A DNA stretch of 32,525 nt from Patescibacteria group bacterium (GTDB lineage: Bacteria; Patescibacteriota; Microgenomatia; UBA1400; PJMF01), in the NCBI GenBank assembly GCA_018816485.1, contig JAHIVL010000049.1, positions 1-32,525 on the forward strand. The letters are read 5' to 3'. Position numbers and translations under genes: made by a program. Positions 1-6,803 of this stretch are shown in pieces; positions within the stretch are counted from its first letter, which is position 1; every line of letters starts with the position of its first letter. The notes under the pieces were generated by a model, which searched no databases, was not told where the DNA came from, and worked only from the letters and a program-made list of their open reading frames with translations.

Positions 1-1
1 A

Positions 2-434
2 AAGGAAATACTAGAATTTCAAGAAAAATTTAGAGCAGTAATTTATGCCGAAACTAAAACACTATGCGGATAATTCCGACCAAGAAAGATTTAAAAAAGC
101 TTACAGGTCTTTAAGACATAACTTTAAATATACCCTTACCCATTTTGATCATCCTGGGATGATGAGAGATAACAATATAATTGAGTGTTTTAATGGAATT
201 ATTAAACCAAGACTTAAGTTAATGAAAGGTTTTAAAAAATATGAAAATATGGATCGATACTTAAAATTATTTATTCTTAACTACAGATTCCACAAGCTTA
301 AAGAGAGTAGATTTGAAGAACGAAGAGGTCTTTGTCCACTTGAATGTGCCGAAGTTGTTTTACCAGAAATCAACAACTTTTTGACCTTTTTGAGAGATTC
401 ACTAAAACTTGATTATACTAGCTCTAGCCCGTGA
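2..434 (+). pseudogene. C-terminal part of a DDE-type transposase, frameshifted and cut by the window edge
   Basis: The ORF starting at 45 (129 aa) carries RDNNIIECFNG followed by a basic stretch, which looks like the region around the last catalytic Glu of DDE transposases, then a helical tail. The frame that opens the window (bases 2 to about 70) reads KEILEFQEKFRAVIYAETK before a stop, and this also looks like transposase sequence. The two pieces are in different frames, and the downstream frame has a stop at 39-41 just before the ATG at 45. I therefore read this as one gene broken by a frameshift rather than a 129-aa protein. A programmed frameshift is possible, but I see no classic -1 slippery site. 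The IS family cannot be named because the N-terminal part lies outside the window. Confidence 0.6.
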
Positions 435-602
435 TTTGGTTACCAGCGCCTTATCTTTAATAACACCCCCTGGGCTATAAAACTCATAGATCAACTGTGA
501 CATGACGACCTTTCAGAAAAACAAAAATCAAATAGGATATATTTTATCTAAATCGTTTAAGTGAGTTATTATTCTAGCAGACTTATGTCAAAATAGCAAA
601 AG
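435..602. other. Non-coding gap between transposase remnant and mnmA
   Basis: This 168-bp AT-rich stretch has no ORF of note on either strand. It probably contains the right end of the insertion element and the region downstream of mnmA. With the left end of the element outside the window, no terminal inverted repeat can be matched. Confidence 0.4.
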
Positions 603-1760
603 TTATGAGACTATGCCACCTCCTAAGCAAATTATTTCATTGTTAGTTTTTTTATACTCTCCAGGGCATAAGTACCCTCTAGGGCATAAATAAAAAACAG
701 CAGACTGACCCTCAGCAATTCCTTGAATTGGTTTTTGGAGTTTCACTTGATAAGAGTTTTCGTCCTCAGCAGCTTTACTATCTGTTTTATTTAGCTCACA
801 TTTAAGAAGTTCACCGGTATGCCTGATTCTAACAAGAAGATTGTTTTTTTTGTCAGGGTTTTTATTTTCTGCAAGCTCTCTATTTTCTTTCGCAATCCAA
901 TGCTCATCACGAATTTTAAACTCATTGCTTAGAGTTTCGCCACCAAATCCAACAATTAACTGATTCTTTTCTGCCAATTTTTTAATTACATAAAATGGAG
1001 GAATGTTCTCTTTGTTGATAATAGTACCGTCATCTTGTTTTATAACAACTTTTTTATTTATTTGAAAACCACTTCTCTGCCCTATGGTGTAAAACCACAA
1101 GCCTTTATGAGTGCCAATTATATTTCCAGCACTATCAACAACATTTCCTGGATTTTCCCCTAGTCTTTCTTTTAAAAATTCGTGAACATTTATGTCGCCA
1201 ATAAAACAAATCCCCACAGAGTCTTTTTTATTTGAAACATGCAATCCCCGTTTTTCAGCTTCCGCTCTTACTTCAGTTTTATTTAAATCTTGAAGAGGGA
1301 AAAGTGTGTGAGAGATTTGGTCTTGATTCATTAAATACAGAAAGTATGTTTGATCTTTGTGTGTGTCTTTGGGAATGCAAAGTTGTTTTTTTGCAATTTT
1401 TGCATAATGCCCAGTCGCAACAAAATCAAACCCTTCATCCATAGCCCAATCATAAAATAAACCAAACTTAATTTCTTTATTGCACATCACGTCTGGATTT
1501 GGAGTTAGTCCTTTTTCATATTCTTTAAAAAAGTATTTCACGACGTTTTCTTTATATTCCTTTTTAAAGTCCAAAACTTTAAAAGGAATTCTGAGTTTAA
1601 GAGCAATTTGGAGCGCATCTTTACGATCTTCATCAATTCCACAGCCCGGAGTTTCCCAGCACTCTAAATATACGCCAGTAACATCGTAACCTTGCTCGAC
1701 TAGTAAGTGGGCACAAAGTGAGGAATCAACACCTCCGCTCATGCCTAAAGCAACTTTCAT
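603..1760 (-). CDS. mnmA: tRNA-specific 2-thiouridylase MnmA
   Basis: MnmA uses ATP and a relayed persulfide sulfur to make 2-thiouridine at wobble U34 of Lys, Glu and Gln tRNAs. The protein opens with MKVALGMSGGVDSS, the PP-loop adenylation motif. It keeps both catalytic cysteines, in NPDVMCNKEIKFG and in GICFIG, and the ATGHYA motif. I choose the ATG at 1758-1760. The ORF track begins 17 codons upstream at a GTG, but the family N-terminus matches the ATG, giving 385 aa, slightly longer than the usual 360-370. The gene is divergent from the ATP-grasp gene at 1833. It stands alone here, and no cysteine desulfurase gene is visible in the window. Confidence 0.93.
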   Translation of the reverse strand: MKVALGMSGGVDSSLCAHLLVEQGYDVTGVYLECWETPGCGIDEDRKDALQIALKLRIPFKVLDFKKEYKENVVKYFFKEYEKGLTPNPDVMCNKEIKFGLFYDWAMDEGFDFVATGHYAKIAKKQLCIPKDTHKDQTYFLYLMNQDQISHTLFPLQDLNKTEVRAEAEKRGLHVSNKKDSVGICFIGDINVHEFLKERLGENPGNVVDSAGNIIGTHKGLWFYTIGQRSGFQINKKVVIKQDDGTIINKENIPPFYVIKKLAEKNQLIVGFGGETLSNEFKIRDEHWIAKENRELAENKNPDKKNNLLVRIRHTGELLKCELNKTDSKAAEDENSYQVKLQKPIQGIAEGQSAVFYLCPRGYLCPGEYKKTNNEIICLGGGIVS

Positions 1761-1821
1761 AAGAGATGATATTGTATCATTTTTAGAAATTACAACTATA
1801 ATACTCGTCACATTATAAATA

Positions 1822-1835
1822 TATAATTAAATATG
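1822..1835 (+). promoter_or_regulatory. TATAAT box 5 nt before the start codon (leaderless promoter)
   Basis: A perfect TATAAT at 1822-1827 ends five bases before the ATG at 1833. Transcription would start at or inside the start codon, so the ATP-grasp mRNA is predicted to be leaderless. No Shine-Dalgarno sequence is present. Confidence 0.6.
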
Positions 1836-3068
1836 CAAAAAGTAGTTCTCTTACTTGGAAAAGGTTTGCTTCAAAAGTTTGAAAAACATATCCTTAAGAT
1901 CAACCCAGCTTTAACGGCAGTAGAGTGTGGTTTTAACTTAGAAATACCAGAAAACTATTTTCAAAATTATTTGAATATTCCTAAAGGTGAAGAGCTAAAA
2001 TCAATTATTGAGTTCTGCAAAGATATGGAAGTTATTGGGGTAATTAATCGTAAAGATTATTATGAAAAGCTTCACGGAGAATTGGTTGATCATTTTCAAA
2101 TTCCTGGACCGTCATTTCATGCTGTGGATCAAGTAAGTAACAAGGCTAACTTACATCAACTTATGGAAGATATAAATTTGAATCTTTTTAGACCTAGAAC
2201 TATTACTTGTCAACTCGCCGAAGTGCAATCTTTATTAAAGAGTGTTCAGTTTCCTGTAATGATTAAGCCATTTGCTGGCGCTCATAGTAGAGGTGTCCAC
2301 AAGTTGGAGCAAGCTAGCGATTTTGATGAAGTTTACCCTCGTCTTTATGAGCATTTTAAAAATGAGTATGCGATTGATCAGCTAGATAGAGAAGATAGAA
2401 CTGTTTTAATTGAAGAATTTTTAATAGGGAAAATGGTTGTCCCAATTTGTTATATTGATAGTAAATACAAGGTTCACTTTATTTCTTTACTTAAAGTGGT
2501 AAGAGCCGTTGATGTTGGTCAGGATCATTATCAACTTATTTATCGCACTACTCCCTCTAATGTCAGAGAAAATATTCAACAAAAAATGCGTTTTGTTTTA
2601 CAGAAAATAGCTAAAGCAAGTAGGCTTAAGGAAACTTTTTTGGATCCAGAGTTTTTTGTTTATAAAGATAATATTTATTTAATTGAAATTAATGTCAGAA
2701 TGGGTGGGTTTAGACAAGAGTTAGCTATGCCTGCTTTTGATATTGACTTAGAAAAAATGATTACTCAATTAGCTCTTCGACAAGAAGTGGATGATCAGTT
2801 TAATGCTGTTGGAAGTGCTACCGCTTGTGAGATTTGGGAGCCAAAATCTGGAATCATAAAAAAGCTAAAACTTCCAAAGAGCAAGCACATTACTTGGAGC
2901 AAGCTTAATCTTCAAGAAGGTGATTTTTACGAAGCTCCACCTGAAGGCAATCATTCTTTGGGGAGTTTTTATGTTAGTGCTCCGGAGAAGTCCTTGAGTC
3001 TAGCAAGAGCGGTGCGCAACAAAATGATTATCGAATTTGAAGACGATGATTCTAGTTCTTACAATTAA
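1833..3068 (+). CDS. ATP-grasp domain protein, predicted carboxylate-amine/thiol ligase
   Basis: This 411-aa soluble protein has the ATP-grasp layout: a preceding alpha/beta domain (about 1-100), the nucleotide-binding strand FPVMIKPFAGAHSRGV (about 140-155) whose Lys would contact ATP, and the metal-binding EINVRMGG near residue 290. ATP-grasp enzymes join a carboxylate to an amine through an acyl phosphate. The substrate cannot be read from sequence; it resembles the carbamoyl-phosphate-synthase-like/BtrJ-type branch more than RimK. Its 3' end overlaps the converging DUF1704 gene by 17 bp. The next gene but one on that side is a second ATP-grasp enzyme, so two ligases flank one predicted carboxypeptidase. 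A role in the same pathway is inference. Confidence 0.75.
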   Translation: MQKVVLLLGKGLLQKFEKHILKINPALTAVECGFNLEIPENYFQNYLNIPKGEELKSIIEFCKDMEVIGVINRKDYYEKLHGELVDHFQIPGPSFHAVDQVSNKANLHQLMEDINLNLFRPRTITCQLAEVQSLLKSVQFPVMIKPFAGAHSRGVHKLEQASDFDEVYPRLYEHFKNEYAIDQLDREDRTVLIEEFLIGKMVVPICYIDSKYKVHFISLLKVVRAVDVGQDHYQLIYRTTPSNVRENIQQKMRFVLQKIAKASRLKETFLDPEFFVYKDNIYLIEINVRMGGFRQELAMPAFDIDLEKMITQLALRQEVDDQFNAVGSATACEIWEPKSGIIKKLKLPKSKHITWSKLNLQEGDFYEAPPEGNHSLGSFYVSAPEKSLSLARAVRNKMIIEFEDDDSSSYN

Positions 3069-4062
3069 TTTTTGAGTATGATCCTTCTCGAGTGAGGTCC
3101 TTCTGCTCAAATCCATTAAATTCTCCTATTTTGTTCATATCATTAGCATATTTTTTTCTATCAAGTGTAAAAAAACTTGGAAGTTTTGGGGTGAAGTTTG
3201 GATTTAATTCTGCACTCAGGTCAGCATCTTCTTTAGCCATTTTTCCAAAATACAGATTTGTAATATCAAAATTATGATCTTTCAACCAATTCCAAGTTTC
3301 CACCATGCCTTCAAAATAGACTAGATCTTTGGTAAAACCACCGGGCTTACTTGTATCTGTTAATCCTCTTTTTTGTCTTAACGTAACCATCCATCTTCTT
3401 TGTGGATCTTGAATGTATTTTCCAAGCATTTTCCATGTTTCTGCAAACGAAGATTTTTGTGCATAACTGACTGCAAAATGTCTTATCGCCGAGATGAAAG
3501 CACTTTTATAAGTGTGTGGAATTAAAGAATGTAAAGAGGCTAATCCCTCTTCTGTATTTAAGTAATTTGAAAATCTGAACTTTTTTTTACGTTTGAACCA
3601 CGGTTGCTGTTTATAATTAATATTTCTTAGAGCATGGGTGCCAATTTCATGGTACATCGTTCCGATCAGTCCTTCTTTTCTAAAATCTACTGGCAGTCTA
3701 AGTTTTAATGTTTCGTTATTAATACTTGCTCTAGATACAAAAGATGAAGACCATGTAACATTGAATTTTTTATGAAGTTGATGCATGTGAAGAAAAGTTT
3801 TTATTGCTTTATCTACATATGATTGTGAAACTAATGGACCCTCCATCATGAAAAGATCATCTTCATTTCTGCCAAAATATGTTTTTTCAAGAATGTGTTT
3901 TGATAATTCTGAATATTGCTCATTAGGTAATCCATGCTCACTTAGTTTTTGTTGAGAAATCTCTTTTTCAAAAATGAATTGAGGATTGTAGGTATTATCG
4001 TTGAAGAACTTTTCTTTTTCTTCATTCAAGTTTGTTGGAATCAAATCAGTAATTAAACTCAT
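3052..4062 (-). CDS. DUF1704 / MATCAP-like zinc metallocarboxypeptidase
   Basis: This 336-aa protein contains MYHEIGTH (His138, Glu139, His143) and, about 30 residues later, NTEEGLAS (Glu171-172). This is the HExxxH plus (Q/E)EGLA signature of the family known in bacteria as flavohemoglobin-expression-modulating QEGLA proteins. The eukaryotic relatives, MATCAP/TMCP (KIAA0895 and KIAA0895L), are tubulin carboxypeptidases that remove C-terminal Tyr, and glutamates in some members. No signal peptide or membrane segment is seen. The start ATG overlaps the stop of the upstream ligase gene (TAATG), so the two are translationally coupled. Peptide or tag trimming is inferred from the family; the substrate is unknown. 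The canonical Q of QEGLA is E here. Confidence 0.8.
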   Translation of the reverse strand: MSLITDLIPTNLNEEKEKFFNDNTYNPQFIFEKEISQQKLSEHGLPNEQYSELSKHILEKTYFGRNEDDLFMMEGPLVSQSYVDKAIKTFLHMHQLHKKFNVTWSSSFVSRASINNETLKLRLPVDFRKEGLIGTMYHEIGTHALRNINYKQQPWFKRKKKFRFSNYLNTEEGLASLHSLIPHTYKSAFISAIRHFAVSYAQKSSFAETWKMLGKYIQDPQRRWMVTLRQKRGLTDTSKPGGFTKDLVYFEGMVETWNWLKDHNFDITNLYFGKMAKEDADLSAELNPNFTPKLPSFFTLDRKKYANDMNKIGEFNGFEQKDLTREGSYSKINCKN

Positions 4063-5372
4063 TAGAGGTTTTGTCCTTGATTTCTATCTTTCTCAATATC
4101 TCCAACTAAGAATCCTTGCAAATCCATTCTTCCTAGTTCAATTTTATGTTTACTCTTATTTAATTTTTTGATAACAACCATTGCAGTTTTTTGCTTTTTA
4201 TTTTTGAGTTTGAATTTAACTTCAACGACGGGAACTTTTCCTTCAATACTTTCTTGTTGTCTCCATAGAAGATCGTCAATATCTAGTATTCCTAGCTGTT
4301 GAGCATATTTTTCACTTATAGCGGATCTATATCTAGATGTGTTTACAAGAGCGTTAGTTAAATGTCCTTTATTGTTATCATCAAAAATTGTAATTTCTGG
4401 TTTTGTTGGAATTACTTGAATTCCTTTTTCAATGTTTGCAGTGACAGTGAGATTGTGGGCAAAAAGCGCTTGAGAAATTTTTACTCCATGTTTGGCGTCT
4501 CTAATTTCCAAACCTTCTACACGCTCGAGTCTTTTTTTAAGTCCTGCTTTATTACATAGTTGAATTGAAAGCCCGGGGTAACCATTTAGTTCGACAATCA
4601 TTGGACCTTTGTCTGGATGAATAAATAGATCTGCGCCCATAAATACATAGCCCGCAGCCTCTGATGCTTTGACAGCTGTTTCGAGAATACTATTCCATTC
4701 AGGAATTTGGATTCCAGAAACGTTCTTTTTTGTCCCAGGAAATTTTGAAATTATGCCCGATTTTCCATTTACACCAAAGGTGGTAGTTCCAGTTGCCATG
4801 TCTATTCCCAAGCCCAATGCTCCTTGATCGAGGTTTGCTTTGCCCTTTGATTCTTTGGTTGGAATTCTAGTCATAGCCATTACTGGAACGCTATTAAAAA
4901 CTATTACTCTAATGTCTGGAGTGCCTTTGAATGAATATTTTATAAGATCTGGATGTGTAGAAATCATTTCTTCTACAATTGCTCTATGTGTACTACCCCA
5001 GGTGCTGAACTCACCATCTAAAATATTGCCAATGTGCAGATTCAACTCGGTGTCTGTGATAATTACTCCATCAGAAGTTTGCCATTCAAGTTTATCTGGG
5101 TTTTTACTTATAATAACTAGAATTCCTTTTCCAGCACTTCCACTTGCTGGTTTTATTACGAATGGAACTGGAATTGTTTCCCAATTAATATTATCTAGAT
5201 CACTTAGAGTTTCGAAAGTGTGAAAAACAGCAGCAGTTAGAATTTTGTATTTTCTTAGAAGTTCTTTTGTTTTTAGTTTAGAAAATCCATATTTTTTTGC
5301 AGAATAAGGATTTTTTTTGGTGTACTTATATCTTGCATTCATGCCTAAGATATGAGCAGGTTTAATTGCCAT
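4062..5372 (-). CDS. RimK-related alpha-L-glutamate ligase-like ATP-grasp protein
   Basis: The N-terminus (MAIKPAHILGMNARY), the ATP-grasp strand FVIKPASGSAGKGI and the metal-binding MIVELNGYPGLSIQ place this about 436-aa protein in the RimK-related 'alpha-L-glutamate ligase-like' group. Members of that group usually sit beside 7TM/transglutaminase-fold membrane proteins. It would attach an amino acid, possibly glutamate, to a peptide or small-molecule carboxylate. The track starts at a TTG (5396); I prefer the ATG at 5370-5372, which has AGGAA eight bases upstream and matches the family start. The gene follows the 7TM gene by 10 bp and overlaps the DUF1704 gene by one base, so the three form an operon. 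Glutamate as substrate is inferred only. Confidence 0.8.
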   Translation of the reverse strand: MAIKPAHILGMNARYKYTKKNPYSAKKYGFSKLKTKELLRKYKILTAAVFHTFETLSDLDNINWETIPVPFVIKPASGSAGKGILVIISKNPDKLEWQTSDGVIITDTELNLHIGNILDGEFSTWGSTHRAIVEEMISTHPDLIKYSFKGTPDIRVIVFNSVPVMAMTRIPTKESKGKANLDQGALGLGIDMATGTTTFGVNGKSGIISKFPGTKKNVSGIQIPEWNSILETAVKASEAAGYVFMGADLFIHPDKGPMIVELNGYPGLSIQLCNKAGLKKRLERVEGLEIRDAKHGVKISQALFAHNLTVTANIEKGIQVIPTKPEITIFDDNNKGHLTNALVNTSRYRSAISEKYAQQLGILDIDDLLWRQQESIEGKVPVVEVKFKLKNKKQKTAMVVIKKLNKSKHKIELGRMDLQGFLVGDIEKDRNQGQNL

Positions 5373-5382
5373 AATCAAATTC

Positions 5383-6366
5383 CTATTCTTCTTCAATTAG
5401 TGATCTGAATCTCAGACGTTCACTTACTCTTAAACCTGTAAATTTTCCGATAAGAATATTAATTAATCCAGGTGCCAATAGCAATAGTTCTGGTTCTGAA
5501 AGGGCTAGTTTTTGTAATGGTTCGAATTTCAGTAAGAATCCTGAGAAAACAGCTAGTCCAATTGTTTCAATTGTTAGTGCTAAGGCCTCGCTTTGCTTTG
5601 TTTTTGCCTGAGCGTCTAAGAAATTTTCTGCTAAAAGAACTAAGATTAATATTGGAAAAATATTTACACTTAAAAGCGTTACTAGTTTAATAAAAGGTGC
5701 TAACATTAGTACAATAAAAATTCCCAAGGAGACCATCCAAAGCATAAGAGAAGTTCTTGGCAAGTATGACAGCTTAGCTCTACCAAGAATTTTTCTCGAA
5801 ACCACAGCTGTTAAGGCGATCACTAAGAAAATTATTAGCCCTTCAATAACACCTGTGGATACAAGAGCAACTGAGAGAACAGCTGGAATATAAATTCCAA
5901 AGCCTCTAAGTCCGATAATGTGTCTTGATGCCGCAATCAAAGATGCGATTAAAGGAAATAGGATGATAAGAACAATAACGTTAACTTGCAATCCATTGGA
6001 AACTGCTGTTCTAATTGCGTGTTGGATGAAATTATTCCAGCTCAAACTTTCTGGTGGATTCTCATCCATGTATGTTTCCAGTTTTGTTTTCTGTTTACCA
6101 CTAGTCTCGGTAATATCTTGATCTTTTTTTTCTTGGATTTTTTCTACGACTTCTGCCGATGGTGATGCTAATTTTGAAGAATCAGTTGCCGTTGCTTCAG
6201 TTGTTGCTTCTATTGCTGAGTCAGTGGCTCCAAGCACAGCTTCGATGTTGGTATTTATTTCTGCATTTTGTAGTGTGGCTGCTTGGACTGAACTAGGAAA
6301 AAAAGACTTTGATCCTAGGGCAAAACCAAATAAAATTAAGAAAGTTAAATAAAGTATTTTTTTCAT
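5383..6366 (-). CDS. Exported 7TM-domain membrane protein (transglutaminase-associated 7TM type)
   Basis: The 327-aa protein has an N-terminal signal or anchor helix (MKKILYLTFLILFGFALGS), an acidic/Thr-rich extracytoplasmic linker of about 90 residues, and then about seven hydrophobic helices from residue 125 onward with the loop GLRGFGIYIPAVLSVAL. This matches the 7TM domain usually fused to an inactive transglutaminase fold in Proteobacteria and encoded next to a RimK-like ligase. The transglutaminase-like domain is missing here; only the short linker is present. It heads the operon with the ligase and the DUF1704 peptidase. The job is unknown; it could be a membrane receptor or scaffold for the ligase. 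Confidence 0.75.
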   Translation of the reverse strand: MKKILYLTFLILFGFALGSKSFFPSSVQAATLQNAEINTNIEAVLGATDSAIEATTEATATDSSKLASPSAEVVEKIQEKKDQDITETSGKQKTKLETYMDENPPESLSWNNFIQHAIRTAVSNGLQVNVIVLIILFPLIASLIAASRHIIGLRGFGIYIPAVLSVALVSTGVIEGLIIFLVIALTAVVSRKILGRAKLSYLPRTSLMLWMVSLGIFIVLMLAPFIKLVTLLSVNIFPILILVLLAENFLDAQAKTKQSEALALTIETIGLAVFSGFLLKFEPLQKLALSEPELLLLAPGLINILIGKFTGLRVSERLRFRSLIEEE

Positions 6367-6377
6367 ATAGTATTATA
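6364..6377 (-). promoter_or_regulatory. TATAAT box 5 nt before the 7TM gene start (leaderless promoter)
   Basis: On the minus strand TATAAT (6372-6377) ends five bases before the ATG at 6366. The 7TM-ligase-peptidase operon is thus predicted to begin with a leaderless transcript. Confidence 0.6.
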
Positions 6378-6398
6378 ACATTTTGGAGCTGTAAATAG

Positions 6399-6418
6399 AC
6401 CCTAGAGCTTAGGTCTCA
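6399..6418 (-). terminator. Possible weak terminator hairpin after the YvlD-like gene
   Basis: An imperfect inverted repeat AGACC-TA...TA-GGTCT lies just downstream of the stop at 6423 and upstream of the 7TM promoter. The following T-run is weak, so this is tentative. Confidence 0.3.
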
Positions 6419-6422
6419 GAGT

Positions 6423-6779
6423 TTAAAGTAGCTTTTTTAATAATGAGTGTATAAAGCCAATTAAAAATGAAACAAAAATGAGTGACCAAAACTGATTAAA
6501 TTTAGTGCCATAAATAATCATGTTTTGAATGTGAAATCCTGGAACCAAATATGTGCTTAACCAAAGTAAAAAAATATTTATTATTCCAGAGAATAACCCC
6601 AAAGTAACTACATTAACAGGTAAAAATAAAATTTTTAGAACAGGTCTTACCAAAGAATAAAGAATTGTTAAAACTATACTTGCAATAATTAGAGTTACAA
6701 AGCTACTAAATCCGACTGTTGGTAGCGCCCAAGCCAAGATTGCCAATGTAACTCCTGTGGTTAAAATTGATTTGAACAT
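6423..6779 (-). CDS. YvlD/phage-holin-4_2-like small membrane protein
   Basis: This 118-aa protein is almost all hydrophobic, with four predicted helices. The stretch SLVRPVLKILFLPVNVVTLGLF matches the PF04020 (Mycobact_4TMS/YvlD) family, widespread small membrane proteins of unknown function sometimes tied to envelope stress. It lies 24 bp after uvrC. It probably has its own promoter there, because a TATAAT box ends six bases before its ATG. No catalytic residues are visible. Confidence 0.8.
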   Translation of the reverse strand: MFKSILTTGVTLAILAWALPTVGFSSFVTLIIASIVLTILYSLVRPVLKILFLPVNVVTLGLFSGIINIFLLWLSTYLVPGFHIQNMIIYGTKFNQFWSLIFVSFLIGFIHSLLKKLL

Positions 6780-6791
6780 TAATTAATTATA
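6777..6791 (-). promoter_or_regulatory. TATAAT box 6 nt before the YvlD-like gene
   Basis: On the minus strand TATAAT (6786-6791) precedes the ATG at 6779 by six bases, within the 24-bp gap after uvrC. This suggests an independent, leaderless promoter. Confidence 0.55.
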
Positions 6792-6803
6792 GCAGATGTT
6801 ATT

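Noticed and set aside
3078-3085. GAGTATGATCC resembling the AAAGTATGAT operator
   Set aside because: It lies within the coding 3' end of the DUF1704 gene, is single, and is not at a promoter.
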